NCBI RefSeq assembly: GCF_000723885.1
Contig: NZ_CCDG010000058.1
Location: 1 to 46,981, forward strand
Source: Paenibacillus camerounensis
GTDB lineage: Bacteria > Bacillota > Bacilli > Paenibacillales > Paenibacillaceae
Length of the DNA stretch: 46,981 bases
Direction of reading: 5' to 3'
Position numbers and translations under genes: made by a program. Every line of letters begins with the position of its first letter. The first letter of the stretch is position 1. Below the pieces are notes generated by a model. The model made no database searches. It was not told the DNA's origin and saw only the letters and a list, made by a program, of their open reading frames with translations. Of this stretch, positions 38,717 through 46,963 are shown one piece after another.

Positions 38717-39808
38717 TTAGTACGTGCTCATTGCTCCAAATTGCTGCTGAAGCTCTTCCATTGTTATGACGTCCCCGTCCTGCGGGATACCGATCACGAA
38801 GGTTTGCTTCTCATTGATTTTGCTGTACTGGTTGCTTCCGGTCAGTGACAGGTTAATGTTCTGTCCTTGCTCCGGATTTTTAACCACAACATCCATGAGC
38901 AGGTTCTGATACTCAGGGAAGTCATCTCCGTTAAGGGCTGTATTCAGCTGGAAGTTGTTAACGGTCAGATAGGAATCCAGATCCGCTACACTCTTGTCGA
39001 ACTCTGCCCGGGCTTCACCGGACTGCAGCTCCTGCTTGACCTCTGCCAGTTTGGTCTCGTCAATTTTCAGCAGCTCTTTGTACTCCTCTTTATTCAGAAC
39101 ATCAATAACCTTAGGAAGCGCATTGTTTACCAGGATGGTCAAGGCTTCCTTGACATTACTGTTCGTCACCTGGAACTGAACGACCTGCTTGGCATCTACC
39201 TCTTCCGGTATTCCTGCTTCTTCAGGCTTTACATTCTTGAAGTAGGTTTCCTCGTCATATTCGCCAAGCAATGTGCTCAGCACTTCATTGGAGAGATCCT
39301 GAACCTTTTTGGTATCTATGGTCGTGCCCGGTGTTACAGCAACTCCTTGCTGCGCAGCCAGCTCCTGCGGATCAAGCTCCAGGAACTTGCCTACGACCGT
39401 CTCCGGAAGCGGCAGGAACGGAATGGACGGGATTTTGACATACATCTTGTCACCGGTCAGTACCATTGGAATGTTGAAGGACATCGCCATGTCCCCCTTC
39501 AGATTCAGCACCATTGTTAGTTCAGTCTGCATCGGCTCGGACTGATGAACGGCATTGATGGAAATATCTGCGTTCTGCAGCATATTAAGTACCATACCCG
39601 TAGTATCATCATTGGCGCCCGCTGGTGCATCAATACTCAGCTTGTTTACGGTAAGTACACTCTTCATTTCATAAGAGTTCATCGTTAAAGCCTTGTTGGC
39701 AGACGACGATATTGCCTCTTTAGGTGATTCTTTACTTGCACATCCAGGTAGAATTACTGCAGCCGTTAGCAGCAATGCTGCAGCTGATAGCCCCCACTTT
39801 TTAATCAT
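38717..39808 (-). CDS. Lipoprotein of unknown function
   Basis: A 363-residue lipoprotein. The signal peptide ends in a lipobox (VILPGC) with the lipidated Cys near residue 23. The mature part is rich in beta-forming strands and describes two similar halves with alternating MNSYEMKSVLTVNKL and LNLKGDMAMSFNIPMVL type strands, then helical acidic segments (residues 200-270). This layout recalls lipid- or ligand-carrying lipoproteins, but I cannot name the family. The ATG at 39808 follows GAGAGGAG by 6 bases and starts the signal peptide; the earlier ATG at 39826 does not. Likely anchored outside the cytoplasmic membrane. Confidence 0.85.
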   Translation of the reverse strand: MIKKWGLSAAALLLTAAVILPGCASKESPKEAISSSANKALTMNSYEMKSVLTVNKLSIDAPAGANDDTTGMVLNMLQNADISINAVHQSEPMQTELTMVLNLKGDMAMSFNIPMVLTGDKMYVKIPSIPFLPLPETVVGKFLELDPQELAAQQGVAVTPGTTIDTKKVQDLSNEVLSTLLGEYDEETYFKNVKPEEAGIPEEVDAKQVVQFQVTNSNVKEALTILVNNALPKVIDVLNKEEYKELLKIDETKLAEVKQELQSGEARAEFDKSVADLDSYLTVNNFQLNTALNGDDFPEYQNLLMDVVVKNPEQGQNINLSLTGSNQYSKINEKQTFVIGIPQDGDVITMEELQQQFGAMSTY

Positions 39809-39912
39809 ATTGATCTCCTCTCCCATGTAAAAATATTACTTCCCCATGTTAATGATAAACCAATTAGTAAATACGAGAAACATTACGTTTCACATATCGT
39901 CCCGGTTTCACT

Positions 39913-40062
39913 CTATCCCTGCGGGTTATTATGGTCCACATGATTGGCCTGTTTTACCTTTTTGGAGCCGGATAACGGCTTGGGTCCGGGTGAATGACGC
40001 TCGTTGCCGGACTGCTGATTATTATCCGCTCCAGGTACGGGCATACTTTTCGGCTTGCTCAT
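39913..40062 (-). CDS. sspP: Small acid-soluble spore protein of the SspP type
   Basis: A 49-residue hydrophilic protein read on the minus strand from the ATG at 40062, with AGGAGG 9 bases upstream. Its middle (PGPKPLSGSKKVKQANH, residues 25-41) matches the SspP signature PGxPEPLxGSKKVKNRNH of the minor spore protein SspP. It is made in the forespore in B. subtilis; its role is minor and unclear. It lies 13 bases after an uncharacterised gene and is probably cotranscribed. I could not place a sigma-G promoter. Its Gln/Asn-rich, basic composition fits a spore-core protein. Confidence 0.8.
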   Translation of the reverse strand: MSKPKSMPVPGADNNQQSGNERHSPGPKPLSGSKKVKQANHVDHNNPQG

Positions 40063-40075
40063 TTTACATCTCCTC

Positions 40076-40417
40076 CTAAGGGTTGGTCAAATTCTGCAGT
40101 GCCTGGGCACATTCGTGAATCCGTCTGGTATATTGCTGCGCCAGCTGCGGGACAGCATCAGTACGCTCATCCGTATGCTGTCCGCCCTGCTCCACATCAA
40201 TTAAATTTACGGCAACCTCCCGGCTGTCCACATAGGTACAGCGGAAGTCGAGAGAATAAGCCTGATGGCCGGCCGCATTGAAATGAATAAGCAGGCTGCC
40301 CGGATCCGCCGCATCCCCCTGCAGACTGAAGCTGTCCCCGTCTTTCATCAGCTCAGGCAAACGTTCCTGCCAGGCTGAAACAAGCGTGTTTTGGTCTAAC
40401 TGCATGTCTCGGTTCAT
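40076..40417 (-). CDS. Hypothetical protein upstream of sspP
   Basis: A 113-residue soluble protein of unknown family. The central strands FSLQGDAADPGSLLIHFNAAGHQAYSLDFRCTYVDSREVAVNLIDVEQ resemble a small alpha-beta fold; the C-terminal part (DAVPQLAQQYTRRIHECAQALQNL) is an amphipathic helix. Three ATGs are possible. The one at 40417 has AAGGAGG 12 bases upstream, while the first (40429) directly abuts that site. The 13-base gap to sspP suggests an operon, so spore-related expression is possible but unproven. Confidence 0.75.
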   Translation of the reverse strand: MNRDMQLDQNTLVSAWQERLPELMKDGDSFSLQGDAADPGSLLIHFNAAGHQAYSLDFRCTYVDSREVAVNLIDVEQGGQHTDERTDAVPQLAQQYTRRIHECAQALQNLTNP

Positions 40418-40488
40418 TGTTAGTATCATCCTCCTTCTCTATTACATTGCGGAGAAGTGCGGATTTTTATTCCTGCCGGCCGAATACA

Positions 40489-40516
40489 AAAAAACCGTTC
40501 TCCTGAGAGAACGGCT
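40489..40516 (-). terminator. Intrinsic terminator after tRNA-Ser
   Basis: On the minus strand CCGTTCTC-TCAG-GAGAACGG is followed by TTTTTTTG, 32 bases after the tRNA 3' end. Confidence 0.92.
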
Positions 40517-40547
40517 TCTATCTGCATATCAATGACTTTAAAGGAAA

Positions 40548-40636
40548 TGGCGGAGAGGATGGGATTCGAACCCATGTGGGCTTGCACCCTAACGGTTTTC
40601 AAGACCGCCCCGTTATGACCGCTTCGGTACCTCTCC
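40548..40636 (-). tRNA. tRNA-Ser (anticodon TGA)
   Basis: An 89-nt tRNA with a long variable arm, typical of serine. The acceptor GGAGAGG pairs with CCTCTCC, the discriminator is G and CCA is encoded. The anticodon loop reads TTGAAAA, giving anticodon UGA, and the T-arm contains GGGTTCGAATCCC. It directly follows serS, as in B. subtilis, and ends at a terminator. Confidence 0.97.
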
Positions 40637-40700
40637 ATAATGCATACAAATTTCACATGCATTAGGAATTATACCACATAACCTGATTAATATGCAAGTA

Positions 40701-41990
40701 TTATTGAGAAACTTTTGGAGTGATTACTTTTACGTTCCGCATATACGGCTGAAGTACTTCCGGAATCAGCACACTGCCGTCCTCCTGCTGGTAATTCTCC
40801 AGGATAGCAGCCACAGTACGTCCTACAGCGAGTGCCGATCCATTCAGCGTATGAACAAACTCCGGCTTTGCTTTAGGCTCTTTGCGGAAACGGATGTTGG
40901 CCCGGCGGGCCTGGAAATCCTCTGTATTCGAGCAAGAAGAGATCTCACGGTACATGCCGCTCTCCGGCAGCCATACTTCCAGATCATACGTTTTAGCTGA
41001 AGTGAAGCCCATGTCCCCCGTACATAGTCCCAGTACACGGTATGGCAGCTCCAGCAGCTGCAGTACGCGCTCAGCGTCCGCTGTCATCTTCTCCAGCTCC
41101 TCATAGGAGGTATCCGGCGTAGTGAGCTTTACAAGCTCTACCTTGTTAAACTGATGCTGGCGGATAAGACCGCGGGTATCACGGCCTGCCGAACCTGCCT
41201 CAGAACGGAAACAGGAGCTATAAGCGACAAAATATTTCGGCAGATCTGCAGCTGTCAGAATCTCTTCGCGGTAATAGTTAGTGACCGGTACTTCAGCAGT
41301 CGGGATCAGATAGTATTCTGTATCACGCAGCTTGAACAGATCTTCCTCAAACTTCGGCAGCTGGCCTGTACCAAACAGGCTGTCTTTGTTAACGATTTGA
41401 GGCGGCAGCATCTCTTCATAGTTATGCTCGCCGCTATGCAGATCCATCATAAAGTTAATCAATGCACGTTCCAGGCGTGCTCCAAGGCCTTTATAGAATA
41501 CGAATCTGGAGCCGGTAACCTTGGCCGCAGCTTCAAAATCCAGGATATCCAGCTGCTGCGCAAGCTCCCAATGGGATTTCGGCGTGAATCCGAACTCACG
41601 CGGCTGAGCCCAGCGGCGGACCTCGACATTTTCCTCTTCAGATTTGCCTACAGGCACTGAAGCATGAGGAATATTAGGGATGCTCATCGTCAGTTCATCA
41701 ATCTGTACTTCTAGCTCACGTACTTCATCATCCAGCTCTTTAATCCGGTCAGATACAGTACGCATCTCTGCAATCAGATCATCAGCCGGCTCACCATTCT
41801 TTTTCTTCTTGGCTACATCGCCGGAAACAACATTGCGGCGGTTCTTAAGGCCCTCTGTTTCCTGCAGCAGTTCACGCCGGCGCAGGTCAAGCTGCGGGAA
41901 TCCGGCAATCAGGTCAAGCGATTTACCTCGGTTGTTAAGCGCTTCTTCTACTTTAGCGTAGTCATTGCGCAATACTTTTACATCTAGCAC
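40701..41990 (-). CDS. serS: Serine--tRNA ligase
   Basis: SerRS (429 residues), a class II synthetase. The N-terminal coiled-coil arm (residues 25-105) contacts the long variable arm of tRNA-Ser. Class II motifs 2 and 3 are visible: FRSEAGSAGRDTRGLIRQHQFNKVELV and GSALAVGRTVAAILENYQ. The GTG start follows AGGAGGG. The B. subtilis orthologue has a T-box leader; the 85-base leader here is too short for one and holds only a hairpin. The cognate tRNA gene lies 64 bases downstream. Confidence 0.97.
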   Translation of the reverse strand: MLDVKVLRNDYAKVEEALNNRGKSLDLIAGFPQLDLRRRELLQETEGLKNRRNVVSGDVAKKKKNGEPADDLIAEMRTVSDRIKELDDEVRELEVQIDELTMSIPNIPHASVPVGKSEEENVEVRRWAQPREFGFTPKSHWELAQQLDILDFEAAAKVTGSRFVFYKGLGARLERALINFMMDLHSGEHNYEEMLPPQIVNKDSLFGTGQLPKFEEDLFKLRDTEYYLIPTAEVPVTNYYREEILTAADLPKYFVAYSSCFRSEAGSAGRDTRGLIRQHQFNKVELVKLTTPDTSYEELEKMTADAERVLQLLELPYRVLGLCTGDMGFTSAKTYDLEVWLPESGMYREISSCSNTEDFQARRANIRFRKEPKAKPEFVHTLNGSALAVGRTVAAILENYQQEDGSVLIPEVLQPYMRNVKVITPKVSQ

Positions 41991-42020
41991 AAAGTTTCCC
42001 TCCTGAAAACAGCCTAAACC

Positions 42021-42050
42021 CTTTCAAATTGCTGTTTACAGCATTGAAAG
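42021..42050 (-). other. Leader hairpin between pdxT and serS
   Basis: CTTTCAATGCTG-TAAA-CAGCA(AT)TTGAAAG on the minus strand forms a 12-bp stem with a 2-base bulge. It is followed by GGTTTAGG, so it is at best a weak terminator. It may limit readthrough from pdxST into serS. Confidence 0.5.
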
Positions 42051-42075
42051 AGTCAGATTGTTCTTATATGCAGTT

Positions 42076-42660
42076 CTATTGTTTGGCTGCAGCCCTTGCC
42101 TCTACCATATCGGCAAAATATTGATGCAGCCGGTAATCATCTGTCAGTTCCGGATGAAAAGAGGATACCAGCAGGTTGTCCTGGCGTGCTGTGACAATCT
42201 CGTTATTATAGACTGTCAGCACATCAACACCAGGACCTACTTCACTAATCAGCGGAGCGCGAATAAAGACGGCGCGGACGGGCTCGTTAATTCCTTTTAC
42301 ATCCAGGTCACATTCAAAGCTTTCCCGCTGACGGCCAAAGGCATTCCGGGCCACGGTAATATCCATCAGCTCCAGATGAGCGGCTTCATCTCCGGCAATT
42401 CTCTTTGCCAGTACAATCATCCCGGCACATGTACCAAAGATAGGCTTACCCTGGTTAGAAAAGTTGCGTATTGCTTCAATAAAACCGTACTTGCGCATCA
42501 GCTTGCCAATGGTTGTACTCTCACCGCCGGGGATAATCAGGCCCTGAATTTCCTCAAGCTGCTCCACGCGCTTAACAGGCAGCCCCTGTGCACCAGTCTT
42601 CTCTATGCTGATAATATGCTCAGTAACAGCGCCTTGCAGCGCCAGCACTCCTATGTTCAT
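42076..42660 (-). CDS. pdxT: Pyridoxal 5'-phosphate synthase glutaminase subunit PdxT
   Basis: PdxT (194 residues) is a class I glutaminase that supplies ammonia to PdxS for PLP synthesis. The nucleophile is C78 (FGTCAGMIVLA), with the His/Glu pair in SSFHPELTDD near residues 169-171, and the PGGESTT loop at 44-50. It starts 19 bases after pdxS with AAGG upstream and is translated from the same message. Position next to pdxS and between dacA and serS matches B. subtilis. Confidence 0.97.
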   Translation of the reverse strand: MNIGVLALQGAVTEHIISIEKTGAQGLPVKRVEQLEEIQGLIIPGGESTTIGKLMRKYGFIEAIRNFSNQGKPIFGTCAGMIVLAKRIAGDEAAHLELMDITVARNAFGRQRESFECDLDVKGINEPVRAVFIRAPLISEVGPGVDVLTVYNNEIVTARQDNLLVSSFHPELTDDYRLHQYFADMVEARAAAKQ

Positions 42661-42679
42661 CCGGACAACCTTCTCTCTA

Positions 42680-43561
42680 TTAACGACCGCGTTCTGACAT
42701 GCGCTCAGCCGGGGTCAGAGTGGCAATATCAATGCCCTTCATTGGAGTACCCAGGTTCTTGGATACCTCAGCAATCAGCTTGTAATCTGTGAAGTGAGTG
42801 GTTGCTTCAACGATTGCACGGGCAAATTTCTCAGGGTTGTCCGATTTAAAAATACCGGAACCGACAAATACGCCGTCTGCACCCAGATGCATCATCAGTG
42901 CAGCATCTGCCGGTGTGGCAACTCCGCCTGCGGCAAAGTTAACCACCGGGAGCTTACCAAGCTCATGAACCTCGAGCAGCAGCTCATAAGGTACACCAAG
43001 GGTCTTGGCTTCGTTGTACAGCTCGTCCTTAGACAGGCCGGTGACTTTGCGGATCTGGCTGTTAATAAAGCGCATATGCCGCACAGCTTCGACGATGTTG
43101 CCAGTTCCCGGCTCACCCTTGGTACGGATCATGGAAGCTCCTTCATTAATACGGCGCAACGCCTCTCCGAGGTCTTTGGCTCCGCATACAAAGGGAACAG
43201 TGAACTCGCGCTTGTCGATATGGAATACCTCATCAGCAGGGGTAAGCACTTCGCTCTCATCAAGGTAGTCCACACCGAGTGATTCAAGCACCTTAGCCTC
43301 AACATAATGACCGATACGTGCCTTTGCCATCACAGGGATGCTAACAACCTTGAGTACTTCTTCCACAATGGTTGGGTCAGCCATCCGGGCTACACCGCCT
43401 GCTGCGCGGATATCAGAAGGAACACGTTCCAGCGCCATTACAGCTACTGCACCTGCAGCTTCGGCAATTTTCGCCTGCTCAGCATTCATGACGTCCATAA
43501 TGACGCCGCCCTTTTGCATTTCTGCCATACCTCTTTTGACCCGCGATGTTCCTGTTTCCAT
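42680..43561 (-). CDS. pdxS: Pyridoxal 5'-phosphate synthase lyase subunit PdxS
   Basis: PdxS (293 residues) makes PLP from ribose 5-phosphate, glyceraldehyde 3-phosphate and ammonia in a dodecameric (beta-alpha)8 barrel. The Schiff-base lysine is K80 (VMAKARIGHYVEAK), with the second Lys in the GTGNIVEAVRHMR region (about 148 onward), and the phosphate loops FAAGGVATPADAA and GADGVFVGSGIFKS. The start is ATG with a G-rich ribosome site upstream. It follows dacA by 40 bases with no terminator between, so dacA-pdxS-pdxT may form one unit. Confidence 0.98.
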   Translation of the reverse strand: METGTSRVKRGMAEMQKGGVIMDVMNAEQAKIAEAAGAVAVMALERVPSDIRAAGGVARMADPTIVEEVLKVVSIPVMAKARIGHYVEAKVLESLGVDYLDESEVLTPADEVFHIDKREFTVPFVCGAKDLGEALRRINEGASMIRTKGEPGTGNIVEAVRHMRFINSQIRKVTGLSKDELYNEAKTLGVPYELLLEVHELGKLPVVNFAAGGVATPADAALMMHLGADGVFVGSGIFKSDNPEKFARAIVEATTHFTDYKLIAEVSKNLGTPMKGIDIATLTPAERMSERGR

Positions 43562-43601
43562 GTCCCCAGCCCCCCGATTATCTAACTGTATCTAGTTAAT
43601 T

Positions 43602-45002
43602 TTAGAACAGATCCTTAATCCCTGTAAACAGATCACCGAAAAAATCACCAATTGCTCTCATCAGCAGCTTGAACCAGCCGGCCTTCTCTGCTTCCTCTGC
43701 TGTAATCAGATTAACTGTTTTTTGCTGCACACTTTCCATGCCTTCAATTTTATAGGTATAGGTTACTTTACCAACAGCAGTAGCATTGGCAATAGGAGCA
43801 ACGAGTGTGGAGGCATCATTAACAGCAACCGCCGTTTCCACTGCCGGGTTCACTGTTCCTTTTGGCACCATGAAGGTTACACCCGCATCTGTGACTACCG
43901 GTACGCTTTCGCTTTTCCCCTTTTGCACAGGCACGGTTTCATTCCCGGCGATAACAGATTTTGCAGCTACAACCTGCTTGATTTCAAAATTATTAAAGCC
44001 AAAGTCAAGCACCTTCTTTGTCTCTGTGAAACGGTGCGCCTCAGAGTCTGCCCCCATTACCACACTGATCAGGCGCATGCCATCGCGTACAGCCGTACCG
44101 GTGAAGCAGTTACCTGCATTGGTAGTATGTCCTGTCTTTAGTCCGTCAAGGCCCGGATAGGCATATGCCTTAAAGTTCGCAATATCCTTATTGGCTTCGA
44201 GCATCCAGTTGTAGTTAATCATCGGCTTGGCATCACGCTCACGGAACTTATAGGATTGAATCGTTGTAAATTCATTAAAATCAGGATGTTCCGTTACAAT
44301 AAATTTAGCAAGAATAGCCGCATCCATTGCAGACATCACTGTTTCCCGGTCTATTTCCGGCCGGTACTTGGCAGGCATATCAGCCCGGTCCAGACCGGTG
44401 GAATTAATGAAATAGGCTGTCTTCATCCCCATCTTCTGGGCAGTCTCGTTCATCAATGCCACGAATTGCTGCTCCGAGCCGGACACCAGCTCTGCCAGAG
44501 CAACTGTAGCATCATTAGCGGAACCTACTGCCATTGCTATGTAAAGCTCTTTAACCGTATGTTGGTCCCCCTGCGCCAAGAAAATTCTTGAGCCGATCTG
44601 CTTAGCCGCATTCTCCTGAACCGTTACGACCTGGTCCCAGGAAATTTGGCCATTATTAACGGCTTCGGTAACAAGATATTCTGTCATCATCTTGGTCATA
44701 CTCGCCGGAGGCATAGCCTGATCTGCATTGAGTGAGAGCAGGACTTCACCTGTAGTAGGCTCAATCAACACAGCAGATTTGACGTTCAGTCCAAGTGATT
44801 CTACGGTTGGAATCTTTACAGCTGCCGTATTTGCTGCGGGAGTACTTGTTGCTGCCGTGCCTGATTCGGTGGTTACCGGAGTCTGTACCTCGGATGCAAA
44901 AACTGCGGAACTTACTGGAGAAGCTAACATATTTAAAAGCAGACCTACTGTCGCTGTCTTGATCACAAATTGCTTGCTGCTGAATTTACGCTTGTGCTTC
45001 AA
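43602..45002 (-). CDS. dacA: D-alanyl-D-alanine carboxypeptidase (PBP5/DacA)
   Basis: A 466-residue low-molecular-weight PBP that trims the terminal D-Ala from peptidoglycan pentapeptides. It has a signal peptide (residues 10-36), then the active site SMTK (S101-K104, PPASMTKMM), SAN (161-163) and KTG (289-291, GLKTGHT). A C-terminal beta domain is followed by an amphipathic helix (GWFKLLMRAIGDFFGDLFTGIKDLF), the typical PBP5 membrane anchor. The start is TTG with AAAGGAG upstream. It lies between guaB and pdxS as in B. subtilis, and a terminator after guaB separates them. Confidence 0.97.
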   Translation of the reverse strand: MKHKRKFSSKQFVIKTATVGLLLNMLASPVSSAVFASEVQTPVTTESGTAATSTPAANTAAVKIPTVESLGLNVKSAVLIEPTTGEVLLSLNADQAMPPASMTKMMTEYLVTEAVNNGQISWDQVVTVQENAAKQIGSRIFLAQGDQHTVKELYIAMAVGSANDATVALAELVSGSEQQFVALMNETAQKMGMKTAYFINSTGLDRADMPAKYRPEIDRETVMSAMDAAILAKFIVTEHPDFNEFTTIQSYKFRERDAKPMINYNWMLEANKDIANFKAYAYPGLDGLKTGHTTNAGNCFTGTAVRDGMRLISVVMGADSEAHRFTETKKVLDFGFNNFEIKQVVAAKSVIAGNETVPVQKGKSESVPVVTDAGVTFMVPKGTVNPAVETAVAVNDASTLVAPIANATAVGKVTYTYKIEGMESVQQKTVNLITAEEAEKAGWFKLLMRAIGDFFGDLFTGIKDLF

Positions 45003-45066
45003 AATTACTACTCTCCTTTAATCCTCATATCCATTGCTTGTTCTATTCTAACACAGGGGTATCTGC

Positions 45067-45106
45067 AAAAAAAGACAGACAGTGCGAATTTCGCCCTGCC
45101 TGCCCG
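45067..45106 (-). terminator. Intrinsic terminator after guaB
   Basis: On the minus strand GGCAGGCAGGGCGA...TCGCACTGTCTGTC, with several G-U pairs, is followed by TTTTTTT. Confidence 0.85.
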
Positions 45107-45127
45107 TATTTTAGCAAATTAGCCCGA

Positions 45128-46585
45128 TTATAAGGAATAGTTAGGTGCTTCCTTAGTAATCTGCACATCATGGGGATGACTTTCGCGCAGCCCAGCTCCG
45201 GTAATCCGGATAAAGCTGGTATCATTACGCAGTTCAGTCAAATTCTTGGTTCCGCAATACCCCATGCCTGAACGGAGTCCGCCAATCAGCTGGTGAACCG
45301 TATCGGAAAGAGGCCCTTTGAATGCGACTCTTCCTTCAATGCCTTCCGGAACAAGCTTCTTATCATCATCCTGGAAGTAGCGGTCCTTACTGCCCTGCTT
45401 CATAGCACTCATACTGCCCATACCGCGGTATACTTTGAACTTACGTCCCTGGTACAGCTCCGATTCTCCCGGGCTTTCTTCCGTTCCCGCGAACAGGCTT
45501 CCCATCATAACGGCAGAGGCTCCGGCAGCAATCGCCTTTGTAATCTCGCCAGAATACTTGATCCCGCCGTCTGCAATAATAGGCACTCCATATTCGCGTG
45601 CGACTGTTGCACAGTCATAGATTGCTGTAATTTGCGGTACACCAATACCGGCAATAACGCGGGTTGTACAGATGGAGCCTGGCCCGATACCTACTTTAAC
45701 AATAGAAGCGCCTGCTTCAATCAGATCACGGGTTGCTTCACCAGTTGCCACATTGCCGGCTACGATGGTTAGATCCGGGTACTGTCCACGCAGTTTGCGT
45801 ACTGCTTCAATAATATTAATGTGGTGTCCGTGTGCGGAATCCACGACCAATAGATCAACACCAGCTTCAACTAATGCCTGGGCGCGTTCTGCTGCATCCT
45901 TAGATATACCGATAGCCGCACCTACAAGAAGACGGCCCTGCGCATCTTTGGCTCCGTTAGGGAACTGGATGGCCTTCTCAATGTCTTTAATTGTAATGAG
46001 GCCTTTGAGGATATTGTTATCATCGACCAGCGGCAGCTTCTCGATCTTATGGCGCTGCAGCATAACCTCTGCTTCCTGAAGGGTAGTGCCTACAGGGGCT
46101 GTTACCAGATTATCACGAGTCATATAATCGCTAATTGGAGCGCTGTAATCATGAATAAAGCGCATATCACGGTTAGTGATAATACCGACCAGCTTGTTAT
46201 TATCATCAACAACCGGTACGCCTGAGATACGGTATTTGCCCATTAGAAGTTCCGCATCGGATACGAGATGATCCGGTGTGAGAGAAAAAGGATTGGTGAT
46301 TACGCCGCTTTCAGAACGCTTAACCCGGTCTACTTCACCAGCCTGCTGCTCTACAGACATATTCTTGTGAATGATGCCGACCCCGCCTTCACGGGCAATT
46401 GCAATGGCCATTGCAGCTTCTGTAACAGTATCCATTCCGGCACTGATAACTGGAATATTGAGCTTAACGTTATTACTCAAAACCGTGGACAAATCGACTT
46501 CCTTCGGCAGTACCTCGGATTTACGCGGTACCAGCAGCACATCATCAAACGTCAGTCCTTCTTTGCCAAACTTATCTTCCCACAC
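45128..46585 (-). CDS. guaB: Inosine-5'-monophosphate dehydrogenase
   Basis: IMPDH (485 residues from the chosen start) oxidises IMP to XMP, the rate-limiting step to GMP. The catalytic Cys is C306 (GIGPGSICTTR), with two CBS domains (about residues 93-200; GKYRISGVPVVDD and RHKIEKLPLVDD) inserted in the barrel, and the flap Arg-Tyr region KVYRGMGSMSAM. I prefer the GTG at 46585 (AGGAGG with 10-base spacing; protein begins like other GuaB with MWE-K-F) to the ATG at 46594, which touches the ribosome site. A 165-base leader follows its promoter; no guanine riboswitch is recognisable. Confidence 0.96.
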   Translation of the reverse strand: MWEDKFGKEGLTFDDVLLVPRKSEVLPKEVDLSTVLSNNVKLNIPVISAGMDTVTEAAMAIAIAREGGVGIIHKNMSVEQQAGEVDRVKRSESGVITNPFSLTPDHLVSDAELLMGKYRISGVPVVDDNNKLVGIITNRDMRFIHDYSAPISDYMTRDNLVTAPVGTTLQEAEVMLQRHKIEKLPLVDDNNILKGLITIKDIEKAIQFPNGAKDAQGRLLVGAAIGISKDAAERAQALVEAGVDLLVVDSAHGHHINIIEAVRKLRGQYPDLTIVAGNVATGEATRDLIEAGASIVKVGIGPGSICTTRVIAGIGVPQITAIYDCATVAREYGVPIIADGGIKYSGEITKAIAAGASAVMMGSLFAGTEESPGESELYQGRKFKVYRGMGSMSAMKQGSKDRYFQDDDKKLVPEGIEGRVAFKGPLSDTVHQLIGGLRSGMGYCGTKNLTELRNDTSFIRITGAGLRESHPHDVQITKEAPNYSL

Positions 46586-46758
46586 CTGGGTCATTCCTCC
46601 TCAAATTGTCATTCTAGACGTCCGCAAACTTTATAAATGAAGAAACTTCGGTAGTGACAGAGTCCATATCCGAAAGACACCGGCGTAAGTATCGAAGCTG
46701 CATTAATATATCTCTTCAATTAAGGTTTGAGATGCTTGTCCAAAAATATATTATTGCC

Positions 46759-46787
46759 ATCTTAGCAAAGGGTTTTTGGACTGTCAA
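46759..46787 (-). promoter_or_regulatory. sigma-A promoter of guaB
   Basis: On the minus strand a perfect TTGACA (46782-46787), a 17-bp spacer and TAAGAT (46759-46764). The start would be near 46752, leaving a leader of about 165 bases with only small AT-rich hairpins. Confidence 0.7.
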
Positions 46788-46799
46788 GAATATTACATC

Positions 46800-46922
46800 A
46801 TCATAGAAGGTATTCCAAAAAAGCCCGCTGCGTAAGCGAATTCTTGGACGAACGTCCATATCGAGTGGACACCCATTAATAAAATCACTCGTATCGTTGC
46901 GATCAGCTCACCTTAGAAAACA
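46800..46922 (-). other. Structured non-coding stretch between the rrn terminator and guaB promoter
   Basis: I see no ORF. On the minus strand it holds GTCCA...TGGAC and GGAC-GTTC-GTCC hairpins (46844-46872) and, just downstream, a CGCT/AGCG hairpin followed by GGGCTTTTTT (46817-46838), which may be a second, weak terminator backing up the rrn terminator. Confidence 0.4.
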
Positions 46923-46955
46923 ACAAAAAAGCCATTGTTGATTACTCAACAATGA
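46923..46955 (-). terminator. Intrinsic terminator of the right rrn operon
   Basis: On the minus strand CATTGTTGA-GTAA-TCAACAATG is followed by GCTTTTTTGTTG, just beyond the 5S 3' end. Confidence 0.9.
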
Positions 46956-46963
46956 CTTCATGT

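Noticed and set aside
41991..42075. T-box riboswitch before serS
   Set aside because: The leader is 85 bases with one simple hairpin and no T-box core sequence.
46586..46752. Purine riboswitch in the guaB leader
   Set aside because: The conserved guanine-aptamer loop sequences are not present; only small AT-rich hairpins are seen.
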